This document shows positions 9,931-21,441 of a stretch of 64,000 nt of DNA, one piece after another (position 1 is the first letter of the stretch; each line of letters opens with the position of its first letter). Where the stretch lies: positions 76,612 to 140,611 of the forward strand of contig MEHQ01000256.1 of NCBI GenBank assembly GCA_008828725.1, read 5' to 3'. The notes beneath the pieces are model-generated. The model made no database searches. It was not told the DNA's origin and saw only the letters and a program-made list of their open reading frames with translations. This DNA is from Saccharina japonica (lineage: Eukaryota > Sar > Phaeophyceae > Laminariales > Laminariaceae). The translations under genes and the position numbers were made by a program.

Positions 9931-10559
9931 CGCGGTGTGTGTGTTGTGTGTCTGTGGGAGCATTCGATTTCATAAACGCGAAACAGAGCTTCACATTTCA
10001 CCTTCACCGCGTTATTTCTGTTTTTATTTTCACCCTGTGTTTGCCACAGCAGTACATTGAAGCCCATACGCTCTTTTCTCTGGGTTATTAATTTTCATCA
10101 GGCTAAAGAACGGGCGTTCCCTCGTTTGATTTTCGTTTGATGATATACCACAACCTCAGCGTCTTCACGGCCGAGTCGAGGGTGAGAGTATACTAAAACC
10201 CACGCGCTTTAGTGGCTTATTTTATTTGTGTTTGCCCAGCGAAAGAACGATATTGGCTCTATTTGGTTTTCCCGCTATAGTTGTTTACCCGACCCCGCGC
10301 ATATCCACGACCGAGCCACAGGTAGATTTTTTGTACAAGCGCAAGGGTGTTAAGGGACGTCTTCGGGCAGCAAATACAAGAGGACTGCTGCCGTTTTATA
10401 AAAACACACCCGTTTTTGTTTTAGTTGCAACAATAATTCTGGTAAAACCTGTACTTTTTATGACTCCCCACCAAAACCGACATTTCTCCAGTTATAATGC
10501 CCATACCTACTCTCTGTGACAAGGTTTAGAGAGCGAAGGTCGTGGGCAACATTGTTGTC
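9931..10559. other. Intron 1, weak ~150-bp tandem similarity
   Basis: Two neighbouring segments (about 10056-10200 and 10206-10350) share scattered words such as ATACC...CTC, AAAGAACG and GACCGAG in the same order. They may be an old tandem duplication. Nothing codes convincingly. Confidence 0.25.
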
Positions 10560-13100
10560 TCGGTGGCCGGGTCTAGCCGACGCCATTGTCATCACGAAAA
10601 GGGCCTCTTGCTCAGAAACGACTCCACATAATTCTGATAAGCAAAGACGACATTGAAAAATGCACTTTGTCCGGTTGCTGATACTGTTTTACCCCAGATT
10701 TTCGACAAGGACCCCGAGCCCTGGTAGGAAAACCTACCTCGTGCCTCTGGCAGGATCGTCCGTAGCGTCTCACGCGGCCACAGCAGAGTGTAGGTGCCAA
10801 ACAGGAGCTCCACAACGATACAAATGCTTGATGCTGAGCACTTTGGTTTCGTGGTGCAAACATAGCAATTGTAACGAAGGATAAGAGCTATTTATAGACA
10901 CGCGCACCCAGGTCTCCAATCCCCTGTCCCCAGTCTCTCACCGCTTCTAGTTCGTTTCCTCCGTGGATGTCTTCAGGTTTATTCTCCCCGTGTCCTTGTC
11001 ACGACAGCTTCGGCCAAATATAAGTATAGTTTCAAGCAATCCTCTTCCAAGCACTAGTGCTATAAAACAGATCTCCCGATAGAACCTCCAACAACACCTT
11101 ACGGTAACGATCGCTGTACTCAGGCTCGGTTCGCTGTCACTCAAGCTCGTATCAGATCAAGTTCAGATTGCTTTTTCCCTCGATTGGTTTTGTGTGTTTA
11201 GGACTGACGCCGAGAGCGGAGCATGTTCTAGACCGACCGGAGTTGTACCGACCTAGGCAGCATCCCGCTACGTATTTTACATGACATCATATAAATCCGC
11301 CGCAACACCCCCCCAGCACGGCTTCCTAAGAATACCGTGCTAACCGGGCTGCGGATACACTGGAGTAAGAGTGAGGGCCTTTTCCCACACTTAGCCGTGT
11401 TTCGGTTGCCCTAAGGCTCGAATGAGTGGCGTCAACCATTTCCCTGGAAAGGCATCTCCCCGGGAGTAGGGACCCTGGGCCTCGCGCTTTTCCTCATTAG
11501 GTCTAAGGTCGGTACGGCTGGACTTGCTGGAATTTCCCATCAAACGCACCAGCTGAAAGCCTCTTATCCACGACTCCCTGGCTTTTCCCCTTAGCCCGGG
11601 TAGGCCGAGGTCTTGATCCTGCTCGCTAGTCGATCTTCGGCTAACGTACGTCTTCTCCCGTTCTCCATCGAACTTTCACTTCACGTTCCTCGCGTTTACG
11701 GGGAACCGGGTTGCGAGTTTCCGGTTCTCCTAGCTTCCAGGATCTCACGTTCGTTGAGCTCCTCTCGATCTCCGTCTGCGTACCGAACCCGCCAGTACGG
11801 TGACTTGTAGTCGAAGATCTTTGAAAGGTGACGCTTCATGTTTCCTTCAGCGTCCGTGAATTCCCTCCAGATCACGGTCCCCACGGGGTGTTGTTTCAAC
11901 GCATGTTCACGGTCGATCCCATCTCTTTGCGGGGACGCTGGAGCCGTACCGTTCAGCTGATCCTTGGGCATGGTCCAGTTGGGGTGTCTTGCGAATAATT
12001 TAGTCAGCTCGTCAAGGAAGAACACTGGAATATTCTTCATCGAGAGCCTCCTCACCGCGGTTGCAGCACCGACTCGTCAGTGCTCTTCCGTCCTTCTACC
12101 CCCATTTCCTTGACTAGGCGGTCGACCATGTGTTGGGCTTCTTTAGAGAACCCTCCGGTTATGTCGTATAACGGATTAAGCTGTCCGATCCGCGATCCAT
12201 CAGTTCCTAGTGGGAAGGGTGGTTGTCCTCCCTGGGGTCTCCACCCCTGCATCATGGGTTGACTACCCCACGGTGCCTGCCACCCTTGAGCTCCAGCTGG
12301 TTCGATGAACACTGGCTGGTGTTGACCAGCGAACCCTGATTGATGTTGACCCGCGAACCCTGGTTGGTGTTGATCAGCGAACCCTGGCTGCTGTTGACCA
12401 GCGAACCCTGGCTGTTGTTGCCGCGGCGGCCTTGGCACCATCGGGAGGTCTCCACCGTGATCTAGGATTCGGTTGTGCTCCTCTTGGGGTTGCCTGTGGA
12501 CCCCATCATCCTCCGACTCCAAAGGGCGAAGGTAGGGTTGAAGGGGCCATCTGGTTGTACCCGCCTCCCGCTCCTACAGGATGTGCCGGTCCTGCTGCCC
12601 CTCGTCCTGCACCACCCTGCGGACCCCATCCAACCTGTCCGCCCTCTGGTGGGCCTCCAGCCTTGCCGCTCTGTGGCGGGCCTCCCTGTAGCGGGCCTCC
12701 CCTCGGGTAAGGTCCACCAAAATGTCCCCAAACACTTCCCCCTCTTCCTGCCATGGCCGTTTGGTGACCCGGTTATGTTCTTCCCTCCAATCACTCCTCC
12801 CCCCCTCCCCGGGACGCCGCCCGTTTCCCTTTGACGAAACCTCTCGCTTTGCTGACGTGTAGAGCAAGATGAACTTGACGAAGCTGTGCAGTACACGACG
12901 GACTCGAGGACGCTGTGTTTTACCCGACGAAGGGAGCTGTGCAGTATGCGACGGACTCGATGAAGCTGCGTGGTACACGATGTACTCGACGAAGCTGCGT
13001 CGTACAAGGCGAAGATGGTGTCCAACGATGTAGTCCAGGGAGACGAGTGGAGTCCAGGGGATCGATGGAGTCTAGTAACACCGAGTAGTCTCCACTAAAC
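10560..13100 (-). mobile_element. Retroelement-like fossil, family uncertain
   Basis: The minus strand holds GC-rich, coding-type sequence in several overlapping frames between about 11.7 and 12.9 kb. It contains a Gly/Pro-rich segment, a run of imperfect QPGFAGQH repeats (about 12300-12420) as seen in gag-like or adaptor regions, and a short basic domain with RVRYADGDREEL (about 11760-11860). The last resembles the Tudor-like modules found in some algal and oomycete retroelements. No reverse transcriptase or integrase is seen and no terminal repeats could be paired. It looks old and broken, with several breaks. A host gene fragment is the alternative. Confidence 0.35.
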
Positions 13101-14020
13101 GGGAATAAACAGTGGCTTGGGACAAGGTGGGTGGAAAAAGGTTTCGAGTACATGTATCTTCTTAAGAAACGCAATGTCGTGCACGAAGCCCGGCTCGCCT
13201 CGCGGAGAGGGTGATGGAGCCTCGGGGTTGTGCGAAGAAGATGAAAAGAAGAAAATGTTGTATACAAATATATATATTATCAAGTAGAAGTAGAAATATA
13301 AGTCGAATAAGTAGTAAAGAACAAGTAGTAGTTGTTGTGAATCCCATCGGGATTCATCCAGAACCAAACATACCGTCGCAGGCATGTTTCTACCGGGGTA
13401 ATATACTGAGAACATACCACGTCAGCATCTTCAACCAATAGAATGCTCCCAACCCCAATACGAAGTTCTCCTATAATACTCGTACATGAATCATACATCC
13501 GTAGTATACATGCACATACTGCTTGTCAGGCAGACAAGCACTCGATCGCATATCCCCCCTGCTTGTATGCCTGCCTCGATAGCAGTGCCTAATATTTACC
13601 ATTCATCTCTGAAATATGCATCCCGAACCAAATACATCCATCCATTTATCCACCAATCAATATAATATTGTACTATATACCCTTGAGAAGATCCCCAAAA
13701 TACAATTTTTACTCTAATGTAACGCAGGAGTGGTCGAAAAATTTTTTGTTTTCGACAGTGCCAATCACGTCAAATGTTCGGCAACTTTTGCAGCGTTTTG
13801 AAGACAGGGGGGGGTGGTACCTGAGACCATCCCCTCTCCTCTAACGTCCTACACAAAACGCTATATATAGAATGAACACAGGCGGTACGGTGATTGGCTC
13901 CGCACTCCTCGCACCTCTGCTTGCTATTCACATACGTCCCTTCCTTATTCTTTGTACACCACTACAAATAAGTTATATCCCTCCATACTAGTGCGGCGAG
14001 CCGGGGAAGAGCCTCTTCAT
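13101..14020. other. Intron 1, unclassified
   Basis: AT-rich with runs of TAGTAG/ATATAT. A small perfect stem GTCGAAAA/TTTTCGAC lies at about 13733-13756. No gene or paired termini recognised. Confidence 0.3.
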
Positions 14021-14025
14021 GAGGC

Positions 14026-14270
14026 TTGCTCGCACAGTCACAGCCTGAGGCTGGCGTAGAGGCAGCGACTGCAGCAGGAGAGTCGAGGGAGAGTAGTGAG
14101 CGGTACAAAGGAGCTATGAGCTCGATCGAAGGTGGACCAGAAGGTCCCGAAGAGCCGTGGGATCCACAGGCTTGGATGGATAAGCACTGCCTGAAGAAGG
14201 TCGCGACGGACGGGGCCTCTGTATCAGTCCAGTCAAGTCTAGGTAGTGGTCGACGCCTTGATGCCCTATA
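14026..14270 (+). pseudogene. Coding-like fragment, unknown protein
   Basis: One GC-rich frame reads ATAAGESRESSERYKGAM, then EGGPEGPEEPWDPQAWMDKH and CLKKVATDGASVSV. It has acidic/proline-rich composition and codon use like the beta-helix exons, unlike the AT-rich DNA around it. There is no good start, and after about 14270 the frame runs into TATACGAGTA-type repeat sequence. It may be a captured exon or part of an unknown element. I do not recognise the family. Confidence 0.3.
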
Positions 14271-14379
14271 CTCGCCCTGCCCTATATCGTATACTTCGAG
14301 TATACGAGTACCTGGTATCTGGTATCATAATACTCGTATATACCGGTACGTATCTGTGGTACCTCATATAACCATGTTG

Positions 14380-14880
14380 CCTTGCCTTACCACCGAGCTG
14401 CAGCAGCATGCTTGCTCGCACAGGTGAATCTTGGTACTACAGCAGCAAGCAGTACTCGTAGCGCTTCCCGCAGCTACAGCAGCAGTCGAACATTGCAAGC
14501 CGTTGCTTCGTGTGTTTCTGGGTGGGGACTTGGATGCCGTATTTAGACGAGCCACACGTAGTATGTATTCATACTGGTGTGGGTAGACCCTTTTACTCAC
14601 AATCTCGATACTACTATATCTCGGTAGCACTACTTGTACGAGTAATAATTATTGCCCCGGTCTGCCCTACGTAGCGGTACTACAGTAGTATTAATAGTAC
14701 CTCCTTAATACTGCACTGCTGCTGTACGTGCGGAGAATATTTATTTTTGACCGGCGCTACAGCAGTATAACCTGGTAGAACACTGCGAATCGTTGCTCGG
14801 GTTATTTCATGTTGGTTCTGTGTGAGGACGTGAGCTCCGTGTTGCACGAACCACCTGGTACGAGTAGACAATCTTACTGC
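14380..14880. repeat. Diverged local duplication, CAGCAG-rich
   Basis: Segments at about 14455-14570 and 14750-14870 share GCTACAGCAG, ...GAAC..TGC(G)AA(G/T)C.GTTGCT, TGTGT..GGAC and GAGC(C/T)...CACGWA in order, indicating a duplicated block roughly 300 bp apart. No coding assignment. Confidence 0.3.
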
Positions 14881-15278
14881 TTCTGTAAATATCCTGTACC
14901 TATCTGTCGGAGATGTGATGTTACTCGTACGTGTTTTGACTTGTTGCGAGGGTTTGAATCTGTCCGGTACTAGCTGTTACACCAAACATACACCGATACT
15001 GACCGACACACCCTGCTGGATACACCGGATACACCACCAGTATACACAAGGTATATTCGTACACGAAAAAAAAAGAAGAAAAAGTGGTAACATTTTCTTT
15101 TTCGGCCTCTGGGGGGGGGGGTTAGGTGTATGATATCCAAATCCTCGGCCGCCCTGTACCGCAGGTATGCTTTTGTTTGGTTGTTTGGTCTCCCTTGGTG
15201 TGTCTTCTTTCGGGGAATGTTTATGTTTCTGAATGATCAAAGATGAAGTGCTTTCATGCGGCACAAAGACGTCGGTCG

Positions 15279-15355
15279 CCCCGATGGTCTAGAGGTAACC
15301 TCGAACGCTTCTGAACGTTGATGTCTGGAGTTCGAATCTCACGTGGGTCGGACTT
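15279..15355 (+). repeat. tRNA-like Pol III unit (SINE head or tRNA pseudogene)
   Basis: It contains an A-box-like TGGTCTAGAGG at 15285-15295, a B-box-like GAGTTCGAATC at 15328-15338 and a TTTT run at about 15354. Spacing is right for a tRNA-type promoter, but the acceptor and T stems pair poorly, so it is not a functional tRNA. It lies 90 bp before a family B copy with a long A-tail, suggesting a tRNA-derived SINE. Confidence 0.45.
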
Positions 15356-15442
15356 TTGAGTTTATTTGCAAAAATAAATAAAAAAACGGAATCAACTGCT
15401 GAGAGCGCCAATTAATAGTAGCGTGGGTAGGCACAATTCGAT

Positions 15443-15630
15443 GCGAGTCGACGAGGGAAGGAAAGGCTGAAGTCTTCTCGCGATAAAAATGCAAAGCAAG
15501 AACCGTAGTGGGGGAGGAGGGAGAGGAGCCTACTTTGTGACCCCGGATCTGAGTTACGACTAGGGAGGAGAGAGAAAGGAAGGGCGAAGATAATAAATGT
15601 AATGGACAAAAAAAAAAAAAAAAAAAAAAA
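15443..15630 (+). repeat. Repeat family B, copy 2, with poly-A tail
   Basis: The body is GCGAGTCGACGAGGGAAG ... GTGACCCCGGATCTGAGTTA ... GGGCGAAGATAATAAATG, ending in a 23-base A-run (15608-15630). The A-tail fixes the orientation of the family as a retroposon. It is followed directly by family C copy 2. Confidence 0.65.
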
Positions 15631-15816
15631 GTTGCTAATCCCTATAGTCTGATCTATAATAATAGCAAGATCACAGCCCGTGGTCACAAAAGTGCTAGAG
15701 CCATCAGAGAATCCTAAAGAACACGCACCATTAGCAGGGAAAGGATACACCAGTCCGAAGAGGTACACCTCAAAATCCCTACAGCATGTTATGCGTGTCC
15801 AAAACTGAACTACACG
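15631..15816. repeat. Repeat family C, copy 2
   Basis: Nearly identical to 4908-5084 apart from a small insertion of TAATAA type. It is joined to the A-tail of the family B copy without a gap; on the minus strand it would end at that T-run. High identity between copies suggests recent spread. Confidence 0.6.
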
Positions 15817-16009
15817 CCCGCAATCTCCATTCGACTACAGCAGCATCGCCCCCCCCCCCCCCTCCCACTCTTTACCAATGAATTTGCCGACTACAGCGTA
15901 ACTACTGTCTGAAGTGCTGTCTGTACAAAAACACACGGTAGGCGTGGGAACAAGATGGAGCACGCAGCTGCTGTCTGAAGTGCTGCCGGAATGACAGTCC
16001 GCGGGCACA

Positions 16010-16255
16010 CAGTGAAAAAGAACAGCCAACCAAAGCCATCACGTCAATTGACAATTGCCCGAATCTATCCTGAACGTCTGTGTTAGGCACAGCATTATAA
16101 ACATCGACACTGATTAGGAATCGTTCCACATTGAAGGGGTCTTCCACGATCAGGCACACAATGAAGGCACCCGGGGTGTCCGCGCCATCTCTGCCGCGTC
16201 TCTCTACAAAACCAGTGACGTCATCCACACAGACCCAACAACGAAATTCAGGGGA
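16010..16255 (-). pseudogene. Coding-like fragment on the minus strand, unknown protein
   Basis: One frame reads SPEFRCWVCVDDVTGFVERR, then DGADTPGAFIVCLIVEDPFN, VERFLISVDVYNAVPNTDVQ and DRFGQLSIDVMALVG. It looks like real protein sequence (alternating hydrophobic strands, no low complexity). No start or splice sites are evident, and downstream it runs into CTGTCTGAAGTGCTG repeats. It lies in intron 1 antisense to the host gene. It may be a nested gene exon or a gene piece captured by a transposon. The family is not recognised. Confidence 0.35.
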
Positions 16256-16580
16256 AAAAACGAAAAAACAAAAATGATTGTCCGTTCGTCACGGGTCGAT
16301 GTCGTCCGTGCTCCGGATGGCTGCTCCGCGCTGCTGTGCTGCTGCAGTATAAATTTATGACTCTTCAGACTCTTTCGAAAAATCTCTTTTCCGATTTGGC
16401 AGAGGCGCCGTGCGACCGTGTGTCCCTTTATATATCCCTTTTAGGACTGCAGTTCCGTTATGGGGAACAATTACTAGGAAATAGAGTGGTTTGTCTCCAC
16501 CACGGGACTGAAATCATAAAAGGGATATGTTTCCGTTCACGTCTTCGCTCGGTGTCACGCATCCCCCCATCATGATATCG

Positions 16581-17130
16581 TGTGTGTGTGTTCTTCATAT
16601 TAAACCTTCCTTTTTACCCGTCGACATCCAGCACACCCAGTGTCCGTGCCGATTCTTCATCCTAACAAGGTACCAGTTCTGTGGTCACAAAGCTACGACA
16701 CACAGATACCACGCTCAGACGTGCAGTAATCAGAGCAGACATTGCAATGCCATATACGACAGGCGAGACCTACCATGCTAGTAATCCAGGTTCATGAAAG
16801 AGAAAAAGGAGAAATAAAAAAATTGAAAATTAAAACCAACAAAGCGAAAAGGGAAAAAATACTTGAAAGGAAACATAATAAAGCAAATCAACACTCAACC
16901 AACTAAACAAAGCATGACAAAATAAAAGAAAGAAAGTGTCGTGTTTCTCCCAGAGGATATGCGACAGCCAATAAAAATGAAATTAAATGAAACGAAATGA
17001 AATGGACTGAAAAAACAGCGCAAACAGATCAAGACTAAGGACAGGGAAGGACAGGCAGCCCGAGCACACCAAAAGCACCTTCCAGGCAGCCGAGGCAGGT
17101 CTGTGCCCGTGGTACTGGTATAGACAGCTT
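16581..17130 (-). mobile_element. Family A copy, 3' half, inverted
   Basis: It starts with the (TG)n-TTCTTCA end and CATCCAGCACACCCAGTG arm, then the purine-rich complement of the body (GAAACGAAATGAAATGGACTG, GCCGAGGCAGGTCTGTGCCC). It stops abruptly at about 17130, lacking the other half of the element. Confidence 0.7.
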
Positions 17131-17134
17131 ATCA

Positions 17135-17975
17135 TACGTCGACGTGAATCATTGGCAGCTAATTACCGTCAGGAGTCCGGAGATCTTCACTATTAGTTGT
17201 GCTATCAATATGATGCGTATTGAAACATTGGAATACGTAAAGCAGCACCTGCTTCTCGTGGATGAAAGCCGACCCACCCAAAAATCACAAACCCGACGTC
17301 GCGCTTCCTGAACGGATACTTTTGTAGGTACTGCTGTGTCGATGAGCGTGTGCATGCGCTGGAGGTCGAGGGGTCGAAGCTTTTTCTTGTCTCTCGCGTA
17401 TTATATTTAGTTTGTTTTTGGCACGTAAATGAAGCGAAATTTAGTATCAAGATGAGCGAGACACATCCGTTTTGAGAAAGGGGTGTATAAGTTGTATACT
17501 GAAAGGTGCGGTAACGATCGTAGGGAAACGCGGTGGACGAAATCAATCAGGAAGTAGACGGCAGGCACGGTAACAAGGAACCAGACACTCTCTCAATGCT
17601 TAGCAGGTGGAAGCTGTCGGTGCTGTTTGCACGAAACTGCCGCGGCTGCCTGCAGTACGTTTTTGGTTGCGTGATTGTTTTGTTCGTGTTGTGCAGTATT
17701 GGAAAGACACTTCTGCTCTTTTTCTTTGGTTTTTTCTACCATCTTTCAAGGCATCTGGATTGCAGGCATGTGTATGTCGCGCGTGTCGTGCCCATCAAGC
17801 ATGACGTGGCGTTGAATGTACTTCTGGGCTACAGCAGTAGCTCTCATACAACGCAACAGGAGTATCCCTGTGCCTCGGTTTTTGGTCCACAGAGTTTTAC
17901 CTCTGAACTCGTACAGGATAAGTGCTGTTGACGTGTGGGATAAGTGCTGTTGACGTGTGGAAACAACGGTTTCAT
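17135..17975. other. Intron 1, unclassified
   Basis: Ordinary-looking intronic DNA. A 21-bp direct repeat (GATAAGTGCTGTTGACGTGTG, two units) lies at 17920-17961. No credible gene. Confidence 0.3.
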
Positions 17976-18170
17976 GACGCGTGCTACGATAGAGGTACCA
18001 GTATAAGGTATACGTACCAGTACTTTTTTTTGGCTGAAACGTAAGGTATACCTTTTTTTGGCTAAAACGTTCCCTGAACGACGGGGCTCCTTAACCCGAA
18101 ATCGTCTGAATGCTCATTCTTGTCTGCCAGAAGATTAGGTTTTATACCTCGGATGTGGGAATGGTCGTAG
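17976..18170 (+). mobile_element. Family E MITE, 5' part
   Basis: Begins with the family TIR GACGCGTGCTACGATAGAGG and the subterminal block TTTTGGCTRAAACGTTCCCTGA, ACGACGGGGCTCCTTAACCC. A GGTATAC/TTTTTTTGGCT piece is duplicated inside. No right TIR is found, so it is truncated. Confidence 0.65.
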
Positions 18171-18544
18171 GGTAGAGCTTTCCGGGTTTTCCCCAAACTC
18201 GTTTATTTGTGGGGTTTACAGCCCCTCAAGTGCTGAGCCTAAAAAAAAACGGGGTGCACCTGTACCGCCGTTGTATGCGTCTCATGTGAACAGCGCACAC
18301 ACCAATGTACGTATTGGACGTGGACGTGTAGAAGCAGCGGCTTACTCTGAAAGACACCGTCTTTTTATAGTTTCGCTTCGACACTTTCCTATGAATGGTT
18401 CAGTTTTATACGCTCCTTGGCCACGGCATGAGGATTGGGTGATCAGTGCGCTGTCGCCTTTTGGAAGCCAACACGATCCATGCGAGTTCATGATGATTCG
18501 TTTTGAGTTCAACCAAGACTTCTACTTGTGGACTACCGTGTAAC

Positions 18545-19415
18545 ACGGAATAAATCACACCCCTCTTAGATAACACAACCCACCCACACACCGGGTGAAA
18601 TATGTTTTACTCCGTTGTGTGTTTTACCGTCACTTTATCACCGGGGGTAGGGTAGATAACACCCCCCCAACGTGTGTACGCCTGAAAACAGTGTCAAACT
18701 CCACAATTGACACACCACGTGGTGAATGGATATACATCACAATTCACAATCAACCCGCACCGGTATGGACACCAGCATGGGGGCAACTGCTGCGCCCCCT
18801 CACAGTGGGCCGAACGAATCTGTGGCTTCGACCCCACCTGTAGCTGCTGCTGCCAAGCCTCGGGCGACGATCATGTCGCTCTTCTCTGGGACCAGCGCGC
18901 TTACCGGTACTGACACTAACGTTATCACGTCTCTTACGTCCGCCGTGTGCTAAGGCCCGGCTACTGGTACCGGTACCGGTACCGGCGATGCACCTGCAGC
19001 ACTTGCAGTGCGACCCTCGGGGTTTCATCAATGAGTCCATCACCGGCAATAGTTGAGAACATAGAAACAAACTGGTTTTAGATCAAGCTTGGCATGCGTT
19101 AGCACACCCCTTTCTAACATACCCCCTGCATTCTGGCCGGGATCTGTTCACACTCACTTCATAGCAATCATTGAGATGCCGTTATCACACCCTCTCATTA
19201 CCACACCCCCTGAATCTGGTCGGGGTCTGTTAACTCTCAATATCAACCAAAAATGCCGTTAGCACACCCTCTCGTTACCACACCCTCTAGCTGCAGGGCT
19301 CTCGTGCATAGTCTTTTTCACCGGGGATGCGTTAGATAGCACACCCCTCCACAACAGCACACCGGGTGATACTATTTATATATGCCAAAAAATTTATCAC
19401 CGGGGTGTGCTTTCT
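18545..19415. repeat. Repeat-bounded segment with ~80-bp tandem units
   Basis: Two direct copies of ~85 bp (about 18567-18650 and 19330-19405) share AGATA(A/G)CACA, CACACCGGGTGA and TTTATCACCGGGG. Each is itself nearly self-complementary (TCACCGGGGTGTG against CACACCCC). Inside, two and a half ~80-bp units begin GTTAGCACACCC at about 19096, 19178 and 19258. Together this looks like one unclassified mobile or satellite unit. A short Ala/Ser/Thr-rich frame at about 18760-18950 has no recognised family. Confidence 0.4.
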
Positions 19416-19464
19416 TGCGTGTCATACGGTTTTACGGCATGTCGCATGCAGGCCTTTGCAACTG

Positions 19465-21428
19465 CTGTGTGTGTGCGTTCTTCCATTCTACCCCTCGACA
19501 TCCAGCACACCCGGTGGCCGTGCCGATTCTTTATCCTAGAGAGGTACCAGTTTTTTGTGGTCACAAAACTACGACACAAGAGATACTCCACTGCAGTGCA
19601 GTAAGCAGAGCAACTACAGAAGTACGGGTATATATGGAGGCCTCTACATAGTGCTGGCAGATAATCGCCGGTTGACCACCTGTTATCAATACGAGGTATG
19701 GTATACCAATTGTACGTGCGAGTACGAGTGTCTGTGAAATCCATTGGCAGTGCGCGGAGAAGTGCCGGTTGCCGCTCTAGTGCCGATACTACTATTAGTA
19801 TTAATACTACTACTTCTACTCCTACTGCTACTACTCGTACTATTAACACAACTCCTACGGTCCCCCGTAATACCACTACGACTACTACGACTGCTGTGGT
19901 ATGTGCAGACTGGTCTGGTTTCATATGTTCCGATCTTGCAATTCATCGAACTACTTACTCTGTTGTCCGTGTCTCAACGTTTGAAAGTTCATGCGTTACA
20001 CTAACGCTGCTATGCCCTTCACTTAGCGTGCATGCCCTGCTTACTTGTAGACGGGAAGATGGCCGTATCGCAGGGCGTACAAATCTGCTGATTCCCGAAC
20101 CAGACAACATTCCGTGTTACCTATTGATGGATATTTAGTCATTGCGCGTATCGTGCATACAGCTCTTTTTTTATTCGCATAATAACTTTTTTTTTTTTTT
20201 AATCCTCCGGCGGATGGGTCAAAATAAAGCTTACGCCCTCCACACTTCCACGTCTCACTTCGTGCACTTCGCATAATAACTGCTGTTTATCGTCCTATAC
20301 TAAATGTATCTCCAATTTAATTGTCGGTTTCACTCCCATATTACGATGGCGTTTTAGCAGTAGTAGACAAAGCACGATATTCATATGTTTTTAGATCACC
20401 GTTTTTTTTTTTTTTTTTCCTGGGTATTTTTGGTGGTCTTTCTTTCCCTTTGTTTGTTTGTTTGATTTTTTTTCTTTTTTTTCTTTTTTTGCTTGTTGTA
20501 TTGCCTGTTGTTGCTTCTCAAGGGGGGCACGACAGCGATGCTACAACCCCTCGCATCATTTGCTTCGTTTACTTTGTTTCACTTATTTATGTTACCGCGA
20601 TCGCTTTGCCTTTGTTTCTCCGCATTCCGTATTTTTCCTAGGACTTTCTTTGGTGGCTTAGCTACGTACGTATTCATTTGGTTTTGTCACTCCCCGTTCT
20701 CTTTCCGGGACTCTCGCGTGTTACACGAGAACGAAACGGAATTGAGTTGGAAGTGCCACGTACCCGTTGTATGGGTGGCGCCCAAGGGAAGGGAGACGGA
20801 GGGTGGGGGGGGTCATAGGGAAACCAGGACGGACGAAAGCAGGAAAGAGACGGCAAACAGAGTAGGTGCCAGACCGACTAGCTGGTAGAACCTGCCTGTA
20901 CTACGGGCACAAACCTGCCCCGGCTGGCCTTTGGTGTGCTCCGGCTGGCTGCCTTTCCTGTCGTTCTCAGTCTTGCTCTGTTGGCGCTGTTTCGGTCCAT
21001 TTCATTTTCTTTCATTTCAATTGGTTTTTTATTGGAGGTCGCATCTCCTCTGGGAGAAGCACGACACTTTTTTTCTTTTTTTGTCATGCTTTTTATTTGG
21101 TTGTTTGATTGTTGATTTGCTTCAGTATACGTATTTACTTTTTTTTCTTTTTTTCTTTTCGCTTTTTTCTTTTTTTCTCTTTTTTTCTCTTGCATGCACC
21201 TGGATTGCTAGCAGGGTAGGTCTTGCCTGTCGTATATGGCGTTGCATTGTCTGCTCTGCTTACTGCACTGAGTGTAGTATCTCTTTGTCGTAGTTTTGTA
21301 TCTCTTTGTCGTAGTTTTGTGACCACAGAACTGGTACCGTTTTAGGATGAAGAATCGGCACGGACACTGGGTGTGCTGGATGTCGACGGGTAGAAAGGAA
21401 GGTTTAATGTGAAGAACACACACACGCA
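19465..21428 (+). mobile_element. Family A element, full-length copy (about 1.96 kb)
   Basis: The left arm (19465-19620) and right arm (21270-21428) are inverted repeats of ~150 bp. They contain TGTCGACGGGTAGAAAG, ATCGGCACGGACACTGGGTG, GGTACC and CGTAGTTTTGTGACCACA. The centre has (ACT)-like repeats (19785-19850), the block GTGCAGACTGGTCTGGTTTC, poly-T, and the body GGTGGTCTTTCTTTCCC ... GCATGCACCTGGATTGCTAGC. The same centre and body recur at 36540-38039. The frame 20725-20887 carries the conserved ETRTDESRKETANRV tail remnant. No transposase is seen, so it is non-autonomous. Long arms and a pyrimidine-rich interior are like foldback elements; superfamily undetermined. Confidence 0.75.
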
Positions 21429-21441
21429 CTGATCTTGCTAA

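Noticed and set aside
10226-11160. Overlapping short frames either side of 10.6 kb
   Set aside because: None continues a recognised domain and they change with every strand and frame; left as part of an uncertain fossil region.
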